This document shows positions 54,100 through 64,000 of a DNA stretch of 64,000 bases, in pieces. The stretch lies in the NCBI GenBank assembly GCA_037013495.1, contig CM072811.1:16436659-16500658 (forward strand), in the 5' to 3' direction. The notes beneath the pieces are model-generated. The model had not been told where the DNA came from. It did no database searches and saw nothing but the letters and a program-made list of their open reading frames with translations. Position 1 is the stretch's first letter, and each line of letters opens with the position of its first letter. The position numbers were made by a program, and so were the translations under genes. Source of the DNA: Hippophae tibetana (Eukaryota > Streptophyta > Magnoliopsida > Rosales > Elaeagnaceae).

Positions 54100-57000
54100 A
54101 TCCAATACTTTCAAACACGAGAGCCTTTCGTGCATTTTTCTTCAACACCCTTTGCTTCCAGTATTCAACCAATTTACGCAGCTCATCCCTTTCCTCCTTG
54201 TACTTATCCCATTGACTAGATTTCTCGGGTCAACTCAAAAAGTGTGTTATGCAACTCTTATTCTGTGGCTTCAGAGTGAGCCTTTAAGCTACACAGTTCT
54301 TGATTAAAAAACTCAGAGGTTTCCTAACAAGTCCCTGGTTCTTGCTCTAAGTCCATGGAAATTGATATGGCCTATACAAACAAATAAACACAAGAGAGAT
54401 GATTAACAAGTATGCATTACCAAGTATACCCCCTATAAATACCCCAAGAGTTCATTGAGATCAAGCACACGTCTAGCTAGGATATGCTAGATTATCCTTT
54501 TTCCCTTTTACAAGCATTGTAAATGGTGGATCAATCTGCGAGCATCCTTAATTAATGACTCGTATTGGGTATTAGGGTTATCAAACATGTCACTTTTACA
54601 CAGATCACTTAGTTTGCTACCTTCACCTTATTTGAGTTTGACATGAAAAGAACTTTATAGTAGACTAATGTCTTCCCCAAACTGGAACAATTCTTTATGA
54701 GGAAAATACCTCATTAATGGATCAATACCTACCATAAGGGTAAGATCAAGGAGCTTCCTACCCATAGGTTGACCAAAAAAGTTTCCTTTCGTGCCCTTTC
54801 CTATGGAAGAGGTAACTTGGACCAGACTAGGGTTAGTATCTCTTGTCTACATCTAGAGGTGATGCAAGGGGTATCATCATAAGGCATTTGATTCACCTCA
54901 TCACATATGGCAGGGGAAGTAGGGTGTTTCTTAGAAACTGGTGGAAGGGTGTTCGGGGTACAAGAAAAACATGACCTTATTTCAATTAGATCATTTAGGT
55001 CAATCTGTGAGTAGTCCATCTAACCAATGACCTTAAGGTAGTAGTCTCAAAAACTCATCCAAATTATAAGGGCTTTGGTTTGGAATGACCTAGAATACAA
55101 GTATGAGACTTAGAATTCCAGGATGCGGCCTCAAACTCTTTGGAAAATATCAAAAATATTTCAAAGGATAAACAAAAATGAGGCAAAAGGCAATTAAATA
55201 GAAAAAAATATGGGATTTATTTTGGAACATTTAATCACTAGATGACAAATACAATACATTTATAATCGGTTCAAATATAGTCATAAGATGTGATTGTACA
55301 TTTCAAAAATTATGGGCATTCCAAGGATAGATACATTCTATTACATCAAAAATCATTATTTTATGACCTAAAGATTAGAGCCTATCAATCGCTCAAGTGT
55401 TGACAGAGACTTCAAAGGATGGAGAGCATATCAGTCACTCAAGTGTTAACAGTGATATCACAGAAGCAAAAGGCTACTTTAAGGGAAGCTTATAAAAATA
55501 ATGACCATGATCTACAGAGTGGCCTCTTCGACCATACTTTCAGGAAATGCCTCTTGCACTGCTTCATCACCTCGATATGAAGAAATCAGAGTGCTTGTTG
55601 GAGGTGCTTTGGCTCAGTTATTTTAAAAAGCTTGCATCAAGGTGAAGTAGGGAACAACCAGGTTCCTCTTTTTAGCCTAGGTCTTTAGGATACTTAACAT
55701 AAAGCCTACCTTGTTTCTATACGCCTTGGTGCACTTTGCTTTGAGTGTCTCTATCATTCAAAAAATAAACTCATTTGGTCCTTTAGTGAGCTCGCTATCT
55801 CTTTAGCCTTTTTAGCCACTTGTTCAAAATGGCTTGCTCTCTAACCTTGGTAGAAGTAGTAGCTATTTTTATTCTTTAACTTTTTAGACTTTTCAAGATG
55901 GTCACCCTTTAGTTTCAAGGTTTTGGCCTCATACTTAGTGAGGGGAGCATCCTTATCCTCCATGGTCTTCTAGTACTTTGCTATTTGTATGCGACTTGCT
56001 TGCATTTTGCACTTACACGTACTGAGTGAACGCTTACCTTCTATGGCCAATGACAAGAACTAAAACAAATAACTAAGTTAACAAAAATATTAAAAGTTTG
56101 AAACAAGGTATAAATCTAGAAATGTACAAATTTACTTCAATCAGACGATCAGCCATCAACTCCCTATTAGATCCTTATTCATGCTTGTGGGCTTCTCTGA
56201 CATTTTTATGTTCAACATCACTTCCGAAGTGATCATAAAAGTCACTTTTCCATTCAAGCCACCCAATAATTCCTCATCAAAATGTATAAGGGTCTCAAGA
56301 ACCACAATATTTCTTAGAACGAATTCATCAAACTAAAATCCGTCCAAATCTAAAGCTTCGATATAGGGAGTTAAGTTATCACTAGTTTTCTTCTTCTTAG
56401 AAGCCTTGACCTTGGGGGGTTAACAAGATGAGCTGGGCATACTAGATGTTATGGGTGGGGGAAGCACCTTGATTGGTTCATCGTCTAGAGGAACTGAGTC
56501 CCCTATAAGAGATGGAGAGGCGAGGGTAGGTTGAAGGTACATAGGTATCAACTCCTGAACCCCAGAGGTGTCGATCAAGTCTTCAAGATCCACATCTGAG
56601 TAGTCCATGCCTATAAAAAAATAAAAAGGCAGTCACAGTTCAAGTTACAAAAATGACATTTACCTTGTTACAGAAGGATGACCTATGTACTCATCATTAT
56701 AGTTCCTTCAGACCTTGGATTTTTTCAAATGTTCTACAGTTAAGATGTCCTTGTAGCTCTTGATAAGTGCTCAAAAAGCACTAAAATAACCATGATTTTA
56801 TGCACATTAATTGATTAAAAATATATATATTTATATGTTTTATCATATATTTATATAAATTTGTCTTTTTCGGAATCACGGGTATTTTTATTGTTTTTCA
56901 GGTATTTTGGCTTAAAAACGCAACTTAAAGACTCAAAGAGGAATACTGGAAGCAATACATCACAAATATATTAATAAATAAATGGGGAAAAGTAAAAAAA

Positions 57001-57111
57001 TATGGAAAAATTGGACAAAATGGGTCAAAAAGGTCAAAAAGGAGAAAATCGCGCCCAGCCGCGCGCCTCGTCCATGTCCGTTTCACCCCATTTTTCACGT
57101 GCAGCCACCTC

Positions 57112-57220
57112 ATGACATCATGCTGACGTCATCAATGACCTCAGCAATTCCATTACGCGTTTTTATATTTTTTTAACATTTTTTTACTCATTTTCTCTCT
57201 CCATCCTCACCTATAAATAC
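57112..57220 (+). promoter_or_regulatory. Family S LTR promoter (reference copy)
   Basis: TGACATCA, TGACGTCA and TGACC cores (57112-57140) lie 70-100 bp before CCTATAAATACCC (57211-57220), which is followed by a CT-rich probable initiation region. The spacing and TGACG wording suggest control by bZIP (TGA/CREB-like) factors; this is inference. Confidence 0.5.
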
Positions 57221-57981
57221 CCCCCTTCCCTTCACTTCAAAACACACCTTCAAAACACACTTCTCTCTTATTTCTTTCTCTCTTTTCTTAGATTTTTAGT
57301 TTTTCTTAGTTTTTTCTTAGATTTTCTTAGTTTTTAGCTTTTTTTAGTTAATTTCTCTTAGTTTTAGAGTTCTTCCCTTTTTGGGAAGAACTAGTTATGT
57401 TTATGTAATTTATTAGCTTTTTGATTCAATAAATGAGAGTGAAAATTCCGCTTGGAGGTTTTCCAGCAACGAGAATAGCGTCGTAGTTCTATAAGGATTT
57501 TATTTTCTTTACAGTTATTTTTTATGCTTTATTCTTACATGTTATATTTAATTTGTCTGTGATTAAATTTAACTGTGTTGGCTGTTTAGTAAACATGATG
57601 TAATAATAACGTTGTTATGCTTGCGAAATATTAAATAGGTGAAAATCTCTAAAATGAATTGATTTTGTTTTTATTCAAGATTTTATATTAAGAATGTTAG
57701 AGAGAAATATATTATTTTTCATTACAAACTTAAACCTGAAAATTAGATTTTAAGGTTTAGTTATCCGGTCTGATTTAGAGTAGTGCTCTTTTATTTGATT
57801 GTATAATCGCCCGATAGTTAGAGTGAAGCTCTATTTCAAAAGTTTTTATAAGAATTATTATCTGAAAATGTATTGACAACATGTTTTCGGTAGTGGTTTT
57901 AAAACTTGAAAGTTAGTACTCAAATAACTAAATTCTTAGGTTTAATTTGGACACCTTGAATAAAGTTTAAACTGTCTAACC

Positions 57982-58127
57982 CCACCAAAGGTGGCATTTA
58001 AATGGTTCATTGTCAATCTCTTAGAAAAAGGAATTAATTTAATTAAGAAAATTAGTTATCAACCCCACCCATAGGTGTTAATTGATTTGTTTAGTTAACA
58101 AAGAATATCTAACCCCACCAAAGGTGG
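57982..58127 (+). other. Three conserved short hairpins in the LTR leader
   Basis: CCACCAAAGGTGG (57982-57994), CCCACCCATAGGTGTT (58063-58078) and CCACCAAAGGTGG (58115-58127). The first and third are perfect 5-bp stems with an AAA loop; the middle is imperfect. The trio recurs at the same spacing at 18302/18388/18434, 22344/22428/22482 and, inverted, near 8445-8590. It lies downstream of the TATA box, so it would be in the transcript. Confidence 0.65.
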
Positions 58128-59270
58128 TATTCATACAAAAAAGGAGAATCAATAAATATCAATTCATATCTTTAATAACCTAGATAATATGAGCAAGCAT
58201 AATTAACTTAGTTATTATATCCATAAATACTCCATCATTATAAAAGATAAAATTTGCATAAATGTTTATTGCATCTATGTTTATTTTTATGTAAGTAGAT
58301 TAAAAACACAAAAACCCCAAAATATCGTGATAGGATGTTTAGGATTTAATTTCGTTTTTAGAAGTTTGAATAATAAATTAAAAACTACACACATTCCTTC
58401 CTTAGATCGACCTTGGGAGTATACTTATCATTTTCTTCGAAATGATTCGTGCACTTGCGAGAGTTTTATAAATATTAAAACCAAAGTATTGGCAAGAATC
58501 GGTGATGCCGGTTTTCGCTCATCAGCTCTCATTTGAAGTATTTTGAAGCTCAATTCTTCTTATATTTTATTTACCATCAAGATTCAATTTGTTTATTAAC
58601 TCACTTGCACGGGGTTGGGAGGTGTTGAAGTAATGGTTCCATGTACAATAGACTAGTTAGTTGACCACGTTACCCTAAATGTGCCTAGTAATGTAAAAAT
58701 ACTTATCCTTCCAACTCGAGATACTATCAAGAAGTTTAAGATATAACACGTGCCTAACAATGCATTAAATATACGCCCTACCTTTCTCTATGTGGTTTTT
58801 ATTTAAATAGTACATGCACATGATCTTGTCACTTGTCAGATCCACCTTGTGTTCACTAGCAACAACTAAAAGGCATAAAAGAGTTTGCCATCCATTGGGA
58901 TTAACTTGGGCAAGGTTGATGTCAAAAGTATTGAGGGCACAAGCTACCATTCTGGGGAACGGGCATCAAAATCCTATTTTAAAGGATGCCAAATGTATCA
59001 TCCACCACCCCACCAAAGGATTATCAATGTCACATAAATGTCAAGGTACAAGCATCAGACATACATGGGTGGAATACCATATTTTTGCCTAATCTCTATC
59101 AAGTCGTCAATAGTCAGATCACTTGGAATTTTCTCGATCTGATGCTTATCCTTAGTTCGATAGGTAGGCTTACCCTTATTGTCACACTTCTTCTTGGGAT
59201 GGGATAGCTTTGGTGCTATAGATAAAGGAACCCAATGATGGGCATCAGTCCCTACGAGAACCATGAGCAA

Positions 59271-59898
59271 ATAGGGTGTGACTTAGATGAAGTAGGGAGG
59301 ACTAAGACACTCTCCTTGGTAGTTGCGCCACTCATTTTGGTTAGCCCTTCATCGCGACCTACTAAAGCTTCAATAGGTCGTTTAGCTTAGAATTGGTAAG
59401 TAGACTATGTCCTAAATTCCTTCTTATGGTGTTTCTATCCTTAAATGAACACTTTTGTATAGCTTGGGAAGACATATTTGGAAGATAATGAGTGGGCTAT
59501 ACCTTTTCCTTTATTAGAATACATGGTAAAAAAGAAGGAAAGGATGATGAAGTTACCTAGTTAGTGAAGGAAATTGCAAATTTAATGACAAGTGACTTGA
59601 GAATAAAAAAAAAAGGATTGATTTTTCCAAGAAAGTCGCTAGCCAAATGGACTGAAATCCAAACTAAGTGTTGTTCAAATAGGATAGTTATGCAAAATGA
59701 TAGGGTAAGAAATTTTGCTGGGCTAAAATTCTCTAGAGAAAAATTTGGCTAAGTAAAACTTCAATGGGTAAAAAGTTATTTTTTTACTATTTATAGAAAA
59801 AAGGGTGGGAGTTGAACGGTTTGAACATTAAAAATCAAAATTAAATACTGGGAATATTCCCTAGTATTCCTAAAATTCTAGGAAGTAGGAGAGCTAAT
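59271..59898 (+). other. End of the internal region of element C with polypurine tract
   Basis: AT-rich spacer without domains; the small ORF 59564-59752 looks like chance. It ends GGAAGTAGGAGAGCTAA just before the 3' LTR, a purine-rich stretch that fits the polypurine tract. Confidence 0.5.
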
Positions 59899-60318
59899 GT
59901 TAGGAATGTTATATGTATAGAGGTTGCAATCCTAAAAGCCAAAGTTACCTCTCTTGGATGAGAGCCCAATGTATTGAACACGTTGTATATGGTCACCTGA
60001 CCATATGAACACTAGTGTCAAGAAACCTGGTGGCTTTCCATTATTCTACCCCCACCCATGCAAGGGATGTACAAACTCGAGTGACCTAATTAATAGAGCA
60101 ACGACCTAGCTTCACTGAACATGTTATTATTGTAAAAATGTCATGTTTAGGTCAACTATGATTCCTTAACAAAGTTCATACCAATGTAATATAGACACCT
60201 ACCCCTTATATGTCTATATATACCACATTTATGATAGGAATAAATGATCTGAGTATTATCTTCATTCTAAAGCCCTCTCTAGAAACATTAAAACACCATA
60301 TCTCTCCAAACACTAACA
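59899..60318 (+). repeat. 3' LTR of element C, 420 bp
   Basis: TGTTAGGAATGTTATATG to CTCTCCAAACACTAACA, with TGTTAG/CTAACA inverted ends. It shares long words with 46519-46933 and 46934-47382 (AATATAGACACCTACCCCTT, CACTAGTGTCAAG). A roughly 30-40 bp part near 59985 is missing compared with the 5' LTR. The flank TTACA does not match ACTAGC left of 46519, so no target duplication is visible. Confidence 0.88.
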
Positions 60319-61600
60319 TTACATTTGAGCATGCATATCATATTGATATAACGTGATAAACCTATATAGGAACCAATTTATATATGGTACCATCCATAGG
60401 TTTCTAAGGCAACAATTGGTAATAAGAAATTCAATATAATATGTATATCAATAATTCACAACTATAGAAATATAATGCCAATACCTCTATTAGTTAGAAT
60501 ACACGTGCTCAATTGCACCTAAGTTGCCTCATTTGGTACACATGCTCAACTGCACCTAAGTTGCCTCAATAGTTATCTACGCATCATATATGATCCAAAT
60601 AGATCAAGTTCTCATCGAGAGCTCCAACACCATATGATATGGCACAATCACCAATGATTTGTATAAGTGAACAAGCTAGGGCATCACAACTTCCATACAC
60701 ATGAAGATAGATACAAACTTTGTCTTAGTGTTTAATTCATTTTAATAAACCCAACCCAAAAATAAATTTTTAGAAATCACTCAATGTATCACTGATAAAA
60801 AGACATATTCAACGTATTTTTCATACAAAACAAGAAAACAAATTTTCACAAATACCTTACTTTTCAAACCGTAAGAGCTTTCTCACACTTGCTAATTAAA
60901 TAAAACAAACAATGAGGGGATATTTATAGATTTTTTTTAGATTCTACAGGTTTCACTGACTACCTTGGCAAGGATAATAACCTTCCTCAATAAGAGTAAT
61001 AGCTATAATTCCTCATCGACTACATCAGTAAGTCCTTACAGATTACTCATCAAGCACCCAAAACTATCAATTTTTTTATTTGATAAATACTGAGCATTTT
61101 TCCAAAAATATCTGTAAAAACAAAGATACAATGACAACCAAACATGCCTTGTACATGCTTCAAACCCTCGGTTGTTTATGTATCATGTAAATATACAAAG
61201 TGTAATATATGTGTGTATGAAGTACTCAAATGTTAATAATCAACCTTAGATAAAGGATTTATAAATACACTAAATAAAATGCTAACTATGAAAAATACCA
61301 ACCCTAAAACAACAAGACTTATACGGCCAAACATCTATGGCTTTATCACAAAAGGCAATATCATGAAGGATAGTATCATGCGACTACCTACATCATCTAC
61401 AACACAGTAATATAAGGATTTGCCTCCTATATGCAGGTAACCAAAACATGGCAGTATGTTATGAGAAAATATCCACATAAAAAGATTAACAAAAGTGGGA
61501 ACCTTGTCGCTTACCTTATTGTCACTTAATATCTAATTTTTGTTATTTTTATTTATGCTCAGCTTCTTTTATATATTTCTCTTTCAAATATTATTTTTTT
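60319..61600. other. Unassigned DNA right of element C
   Basis: No ORF with a domain. A 37-bp tandem pair (CTCAA(T/C)TGCACCTAAGTTGCC) lies at 60502-60575. 60930-61030 weakly resembles 27200-27300 (AATAACC...GTAATAGC), suggesting an old shared repeat, perhaps an LTR read on the minus strand with a TATA-like CTATAAATATCCCC at 60915-60930. Confidence 0.3.
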
Positions 61601-62639
61601 GCTTCATTTTCTACCACTAATAGGAATGGGTATTTTAATTGCAGGTTTAGGTATCCGTGGTTATCTTCACGATTCAGTTTTTATTCAATTAATTTCGAGG
61701 ATAGGGACAATTTCGAGGATAACCTGATCATGAAGAAGCAGTTACAGGATGGGTACAATTATATTGATATTCTTCCCCTTACTTGATATATATTATATTT
61801 ATGTATTTAATTTATATATTTAATAAATTAATAAAAAAATTAATTTCCAAAGATTCTAAGGTTATATCTCTTATTCATATATTAATGTTCAATACCATTA
61901 ATACACCTCAATCTTTTGTTCATTAATTTTATATTAAATCTTTTTAATGAGTTTGGAAAAGAATGATTAAATTTCAGGTATTATTTATTACCTGTAGATA
62001 AAAACTATCTTCAAATTGTAATGATTTTTGGAAAGTTTTGGGTACATATTTACTACTTCGGTTTCGAAGACAGTTATATCAAAAACTATTATCATCCATC
62101 CCCGTACCCTTTCCTAACCACTAATTTTACATCTTAATTTTGTATAAAAACCTTGTTATAGAATAATGAGTATTAATTAGTAGTTTATGGTTTTATTTAT
62201 TAAAAAGTAGGATAAAGAGTATCATTTAATCTCCTAGATTAAAATATGTTTTGTTTATTATTATAACTTTACTTAACAATAAGTATGAATTAATACTTTA
62301 GGTTGCAAAATATGATTTTGTTGTTATTAAAAAGTGTTAAGAAATGGTATTCGATATTTTTTAAATATTATTTTATAATAATAATCCTTCATTAGTTATT
62401 TTTCATTTTAAAAAAACTAAATCACCTATTTCATAACCTAAATGTCTAAACTTTACATTTTACAAGATCAAAAGGACCATGATATTTTTCCTTAAAATAT
62501 ATAAAAATAAGTTGTAAAATATTCCCAAACAAAAAACGAAAATGGGGGAAACTTGGAACAATAAAATAAAAATAGGAAGGGTATAAAGTTAAAACTTTTT
62601 AAAATGTAAAATCACATGGAAAAAAAACACAACCGGAAA
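61601..62639. other. AT-rich DNA upstream of the right-hand gene
   Basis: 61620-61770 has the wording of a degenerate plant repeat (GGAATGGGTATTTTAATTGC, GGTATCCGTGGTTATC, CAGGATGGGTAC). From 61780 to 62630 it is plain AT-rich sequence and probably contains the distal promoter of the next gene. No ORF. Confidence 0.35.
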
Positions 62640-63423
62640 AGTCCCATTGTATAAGCGAATCCACGTACCCTAATTTCACTTTCTTTTTCCCACCCCAACG
62701 CTGGCCGTCAAGGATACTCCAACCCTATTGCCGCGTGTTTATAGTCTCCACAGTCCACTCTCCCACTCCCTTGCCTGTGAAGTATTCTGCTTGGTTGGCT
62801 TTTAGTTTGTAATAGGTAATCTCTCTGCCTTATCTCGATTTATTGGTTTCAGTTTTATTCTTTATGCTTAGAATTACCTACCTTTTATATATGGTACTGT
62901 GATATTAGCTAATTTAGTGATCTGGTATGACGATTTATGTACCTTTTAATCATTCAAAAGTGTTATTCACAATTTTTCAATACGTTTCAAGGGCTTCATT
63001 TTTAATTGCGGCTTAGGGCCTCACGAACTCTTGATCCGCCCCTGAATTGTATGGCTCTGGTCTAGACTGTCACTGAAAGCAAGACCACCCGTATGCTTTT
63101 CTAGACTGTTCTATTGTGAAACTAGTTTTTTGTTCCTGCGTATTATTTCTGAGAAGAACCATGCTGGTAAAATTGTTTACTGTTTAAAATAATTTGTCAT
63201 CATTGTTATGGTTTGTTGCGTGTCGTCTTTAATGAAAACATTGAAGTTTTAATCTTGTTATAGTCATTGGTTCAGGTAAAAGCTGTTGCTTTCTAGGAGT
63301 GGGTGATTGGATTCGATCATCTTCTCCATATCCCTGTTTTTTTCTTCCTGGCGTTGTTTTAATTTAATCCCATATCATTCAGAAACTCTATAAAGTTTCT
63401 GAACCCATAGATAGGAGGCATCA
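62640..63423 (+). promoter_or_regulatory. Promoter and 5' leader, probably with an intron
   Basis: The base composition changes here from AT-rich to a C-rich leader (CCCACCCCAACGCTGG, CCACTCTCCCACTCCC), typical of plant core promoters and 5' UTRs. A good donor AATAG|GTAATC at 62816 and acceptors TTCAG at 63275 or TTCTAG at 63296 suggest a leader intron of about 460-480 bp. The last in-frame stop before the start codon is TAG at 63412-63414. Confidence 0.5.
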
Positions 63424-64000
63424 ATGTACACAAGGAGAGCCAGAAATCTAAATGTAATTCCTCTCACAATTTTGTCCAAGTTTTGTTTTCCACGAACCAA
63501 TTCACATTTTCTGAAAACCATGACATTCTTGAAAAATTTTAGCACTACCATGGACAGATTCCATAACGTTAATGGGTATGTGTATGATGAAGTTTCTTCA
63601 GAATATGACCAAGATATTACTGGGTTTCAAAGTCAGAGTCGAAACCTTAGACTTTCTCAGCAAATTCCAAGTGGAAAGAACAATGTTAGGGTATTTGAAG
63701 AAAAATCAGATGGGTTATGTGGAAGCTTCAAGGAATTTCAGCATAGCTTGAACTCCAATTGGGGCTACAGAGAAGATTATGTAAATGATTTTGTACAAAA
63801 CCCATTTGGACAGAATGGAAATAGTGGTGGATTATCTTGGTCGAATAATGGTAATTTTAATTCTAGTTCATGTGAGCACTATAAAAATTCTTGTATTTTT
63901 CGCGATGAAAGTTGGAGCAATACAAGCTTCAACAAGCCATTTGGGCATGGAAACTTTACTGGGAGTTACGGTCAAAACAGTGCAGTCTCATTGCAAAGTT
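63424..64000 (+). CDS. 5' end of a host gene, organelle-targeted protein (partial)
   Basis: Open from the ATG at 63424 to the right edge (192 codons) with no stop, the longest clean reading in the window. The first 43 residues (MYTRRARNLNVIPLTILSKF onward) contain eight basic and no acidic residues and are rich in Leu, Thr, Phe and Ser, as in a mitochondrial or plastid presequence. The rest is Asn/Ser/Gly/Phe-rich and probably disordered (NPFGQNGNSGGLSWSNNGN). Plant PPR and related organelle proteins often have such N-termini, but no repeat is visible yet, so the family is open. An in-frame stop 9 bases upstream supports this start. Confidence 0.7.
   Translation, partial: MYTRRARNLNVIPLTILSKFCFPRTNSHFLKTMTFLKNFSTTMDRFHNVNGYVYDEVSSEYDQDITGFQSQSRNLRLSQQIPSGKNNVRVFEEKSDGLCGSFKEFQHSLNSNWGYREDYVNDFVQNPFGQNGNSGGLSWSNNGNFNSSSCEHYKNSCIFRDESWSNTSFNKPFGHGNFTGSYGQNSAVSLQS

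Larger units (their letters stand above)
56761..58524 (+). mobile_element. Family S solo LTR with target duplication GCTCT
   Basis: 1764 bp, TGATAAGTGCTC (one change from TGATGAG) to TTTTCGCTCATCA, flanked by GCTCT at 56756-56760 and 58525-58529. All S parts are intact: GC-rich block (57048-57110), TGACGTCA (57124-57131), TATA box (57211-57220), hairpin words at 57982-57994, 58063-58078 and 58115-58127, U5 end CCTTGGGAGTATACTTATC. It interrupts the antisense ORF of element C. It is the best reference copy of the family here. Confidence 0.95.
54100..59270 (-). pseudogene. Antisense ORF of the Tat element (gypsy-type transposon domain), interrupted
   Basis: Opposite to gag-pol, between integrase and the 3' LTR. 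N-terminal part: DLTIDDLIEIRQKYGIPPM (59120-59064), DxNxAQVNPNGWQTLLCLLV-like (58920-58860), the wording of the plant 'putative gypsy-type transposon' domain (PF04195, from memory). The reading passes through 58530 and continues, in frame across the LTR insertion, at 56755. Distal part: 56608-56420 (MDYSDVDLEDLIDTSG), a coil near 56060-55550, then 55019-54801 (MDYSQIDLNDLIEIR). Tat elements such as Grande are known to carry antisense extra ORFs here. Stops are present throughout. Confidence 0.65.
46934..60318 (+). mobile_element. Tat-lineage Gypsy element C with nested insertions
   Basis: 5' LTR (46934-47382), PBS (47383-47400), gag, protease, RT, RNase H, second RNase H, integrase, antisense ORF region (54100-59270), and 3' LTR (59899-60318). 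The second, archaeal-type RNase H and an extra ORF after integrase are marks of the Tat branch (Ogre/Retand/Grande type). Family S LTRs were inserted at 51297-52549 and 56761-58524. Without them it spans about 10.4 kb. All ORFs carry stops. Confidence 0.85.

Overview
The window looks like a stretch of repeat-rich nuclear DNA from a flowering plant, probably a eudicot. It is strongly AT-rich, has no bacterial-style gene packing, and is built almost entirely of nested and broken LTR retrotransposons from typical plant lineages (Athila/Tat-type Gypsy, chromovirus-like Gypsy, and SIRE-like and Tork-like Copia). Only two pieces resemble host genes: a truncated leucine-rich-repeat receptor pseudogene (30302-31393) and the 5' end of a probably functional gene that runs off the right edge (63424-64000, organelle-targeting N-terminus). 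All family assignments come from reading motifs by eye; no database was searched.

One LTR family recurs nine times and organises the window. I call it family S: about 1.8 kb, starting TGATGAG and ending CTCATCA. Copies lie at 4173-4880, 8044-10033, 13254-13615, 17162-18847, 21085-22896, 36139-41535 (itself interrupted), 42133-43432, 51297-52549 and 56761-58524. Two are clean solo LTRs with 5-bp target duplications: CTAAT at 21085-22896, splitting a protease gene, and GCTCT at 56761-58524, splitting an antisense ORF. The pair 13254-13615 / 17162-18847 flanks a gag-pol-less internal region, so the family includes a large non-autonomous element; a second, older copy lies inverted at 33691-41535.

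Layout: 1-4172, minus-strand Athila-like remnant (LTR, PBS, gag, protease, RT/RNase H). 4173-8043, LTR fragment, protease-like remnant and SIRE-like Copia LTR/gag. 8044-10033, family S LTR with a GC-rich minisatellite. 10034-13253, LTRs of another Gypsy family with G-box motifs. 13254-18847, non-autonomous element D. 18848-26652, internally deleted Athila-like element A with a solo LTR inside its protease. 26653-30300, mostly unassigned AT-rich DNA with degraded repeats. 30302-31393, LRR pseudogene cut by a Tork-like Copia (31394-33690). 33691-41535, inverted element E, whose LTR was invaded by a 3.6-kb chromovirus-like deletion derivative (element H, 37877-41443, TSD TTAAA). 41536-46518, unassigned DNA, LTR fragment, tandem duplication and a minus-strand Copia gag. 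46519-60318, tandem LTRs and a Tat-lineage element C (gag, protease, RT, two RNase H domains, integrase, antisense ORF, 3' LTR) carrying two nested family S LTRs. 60319-62640, unassigned DNA. 62640-64000, host gene 5' end.

Nothing here forms a working pathway. The transposon ORFs are all interrupted by stops, frameshifts or deletions. The biological interest lies in the nesting record, the conserved structures of the family S LTR (promoter with TGACG motifs, hypervariable GC-rich block, three short CCACC/GGTGG hairpins), the non-autonomous D/E elements and the antisense ORF of the Tat element.
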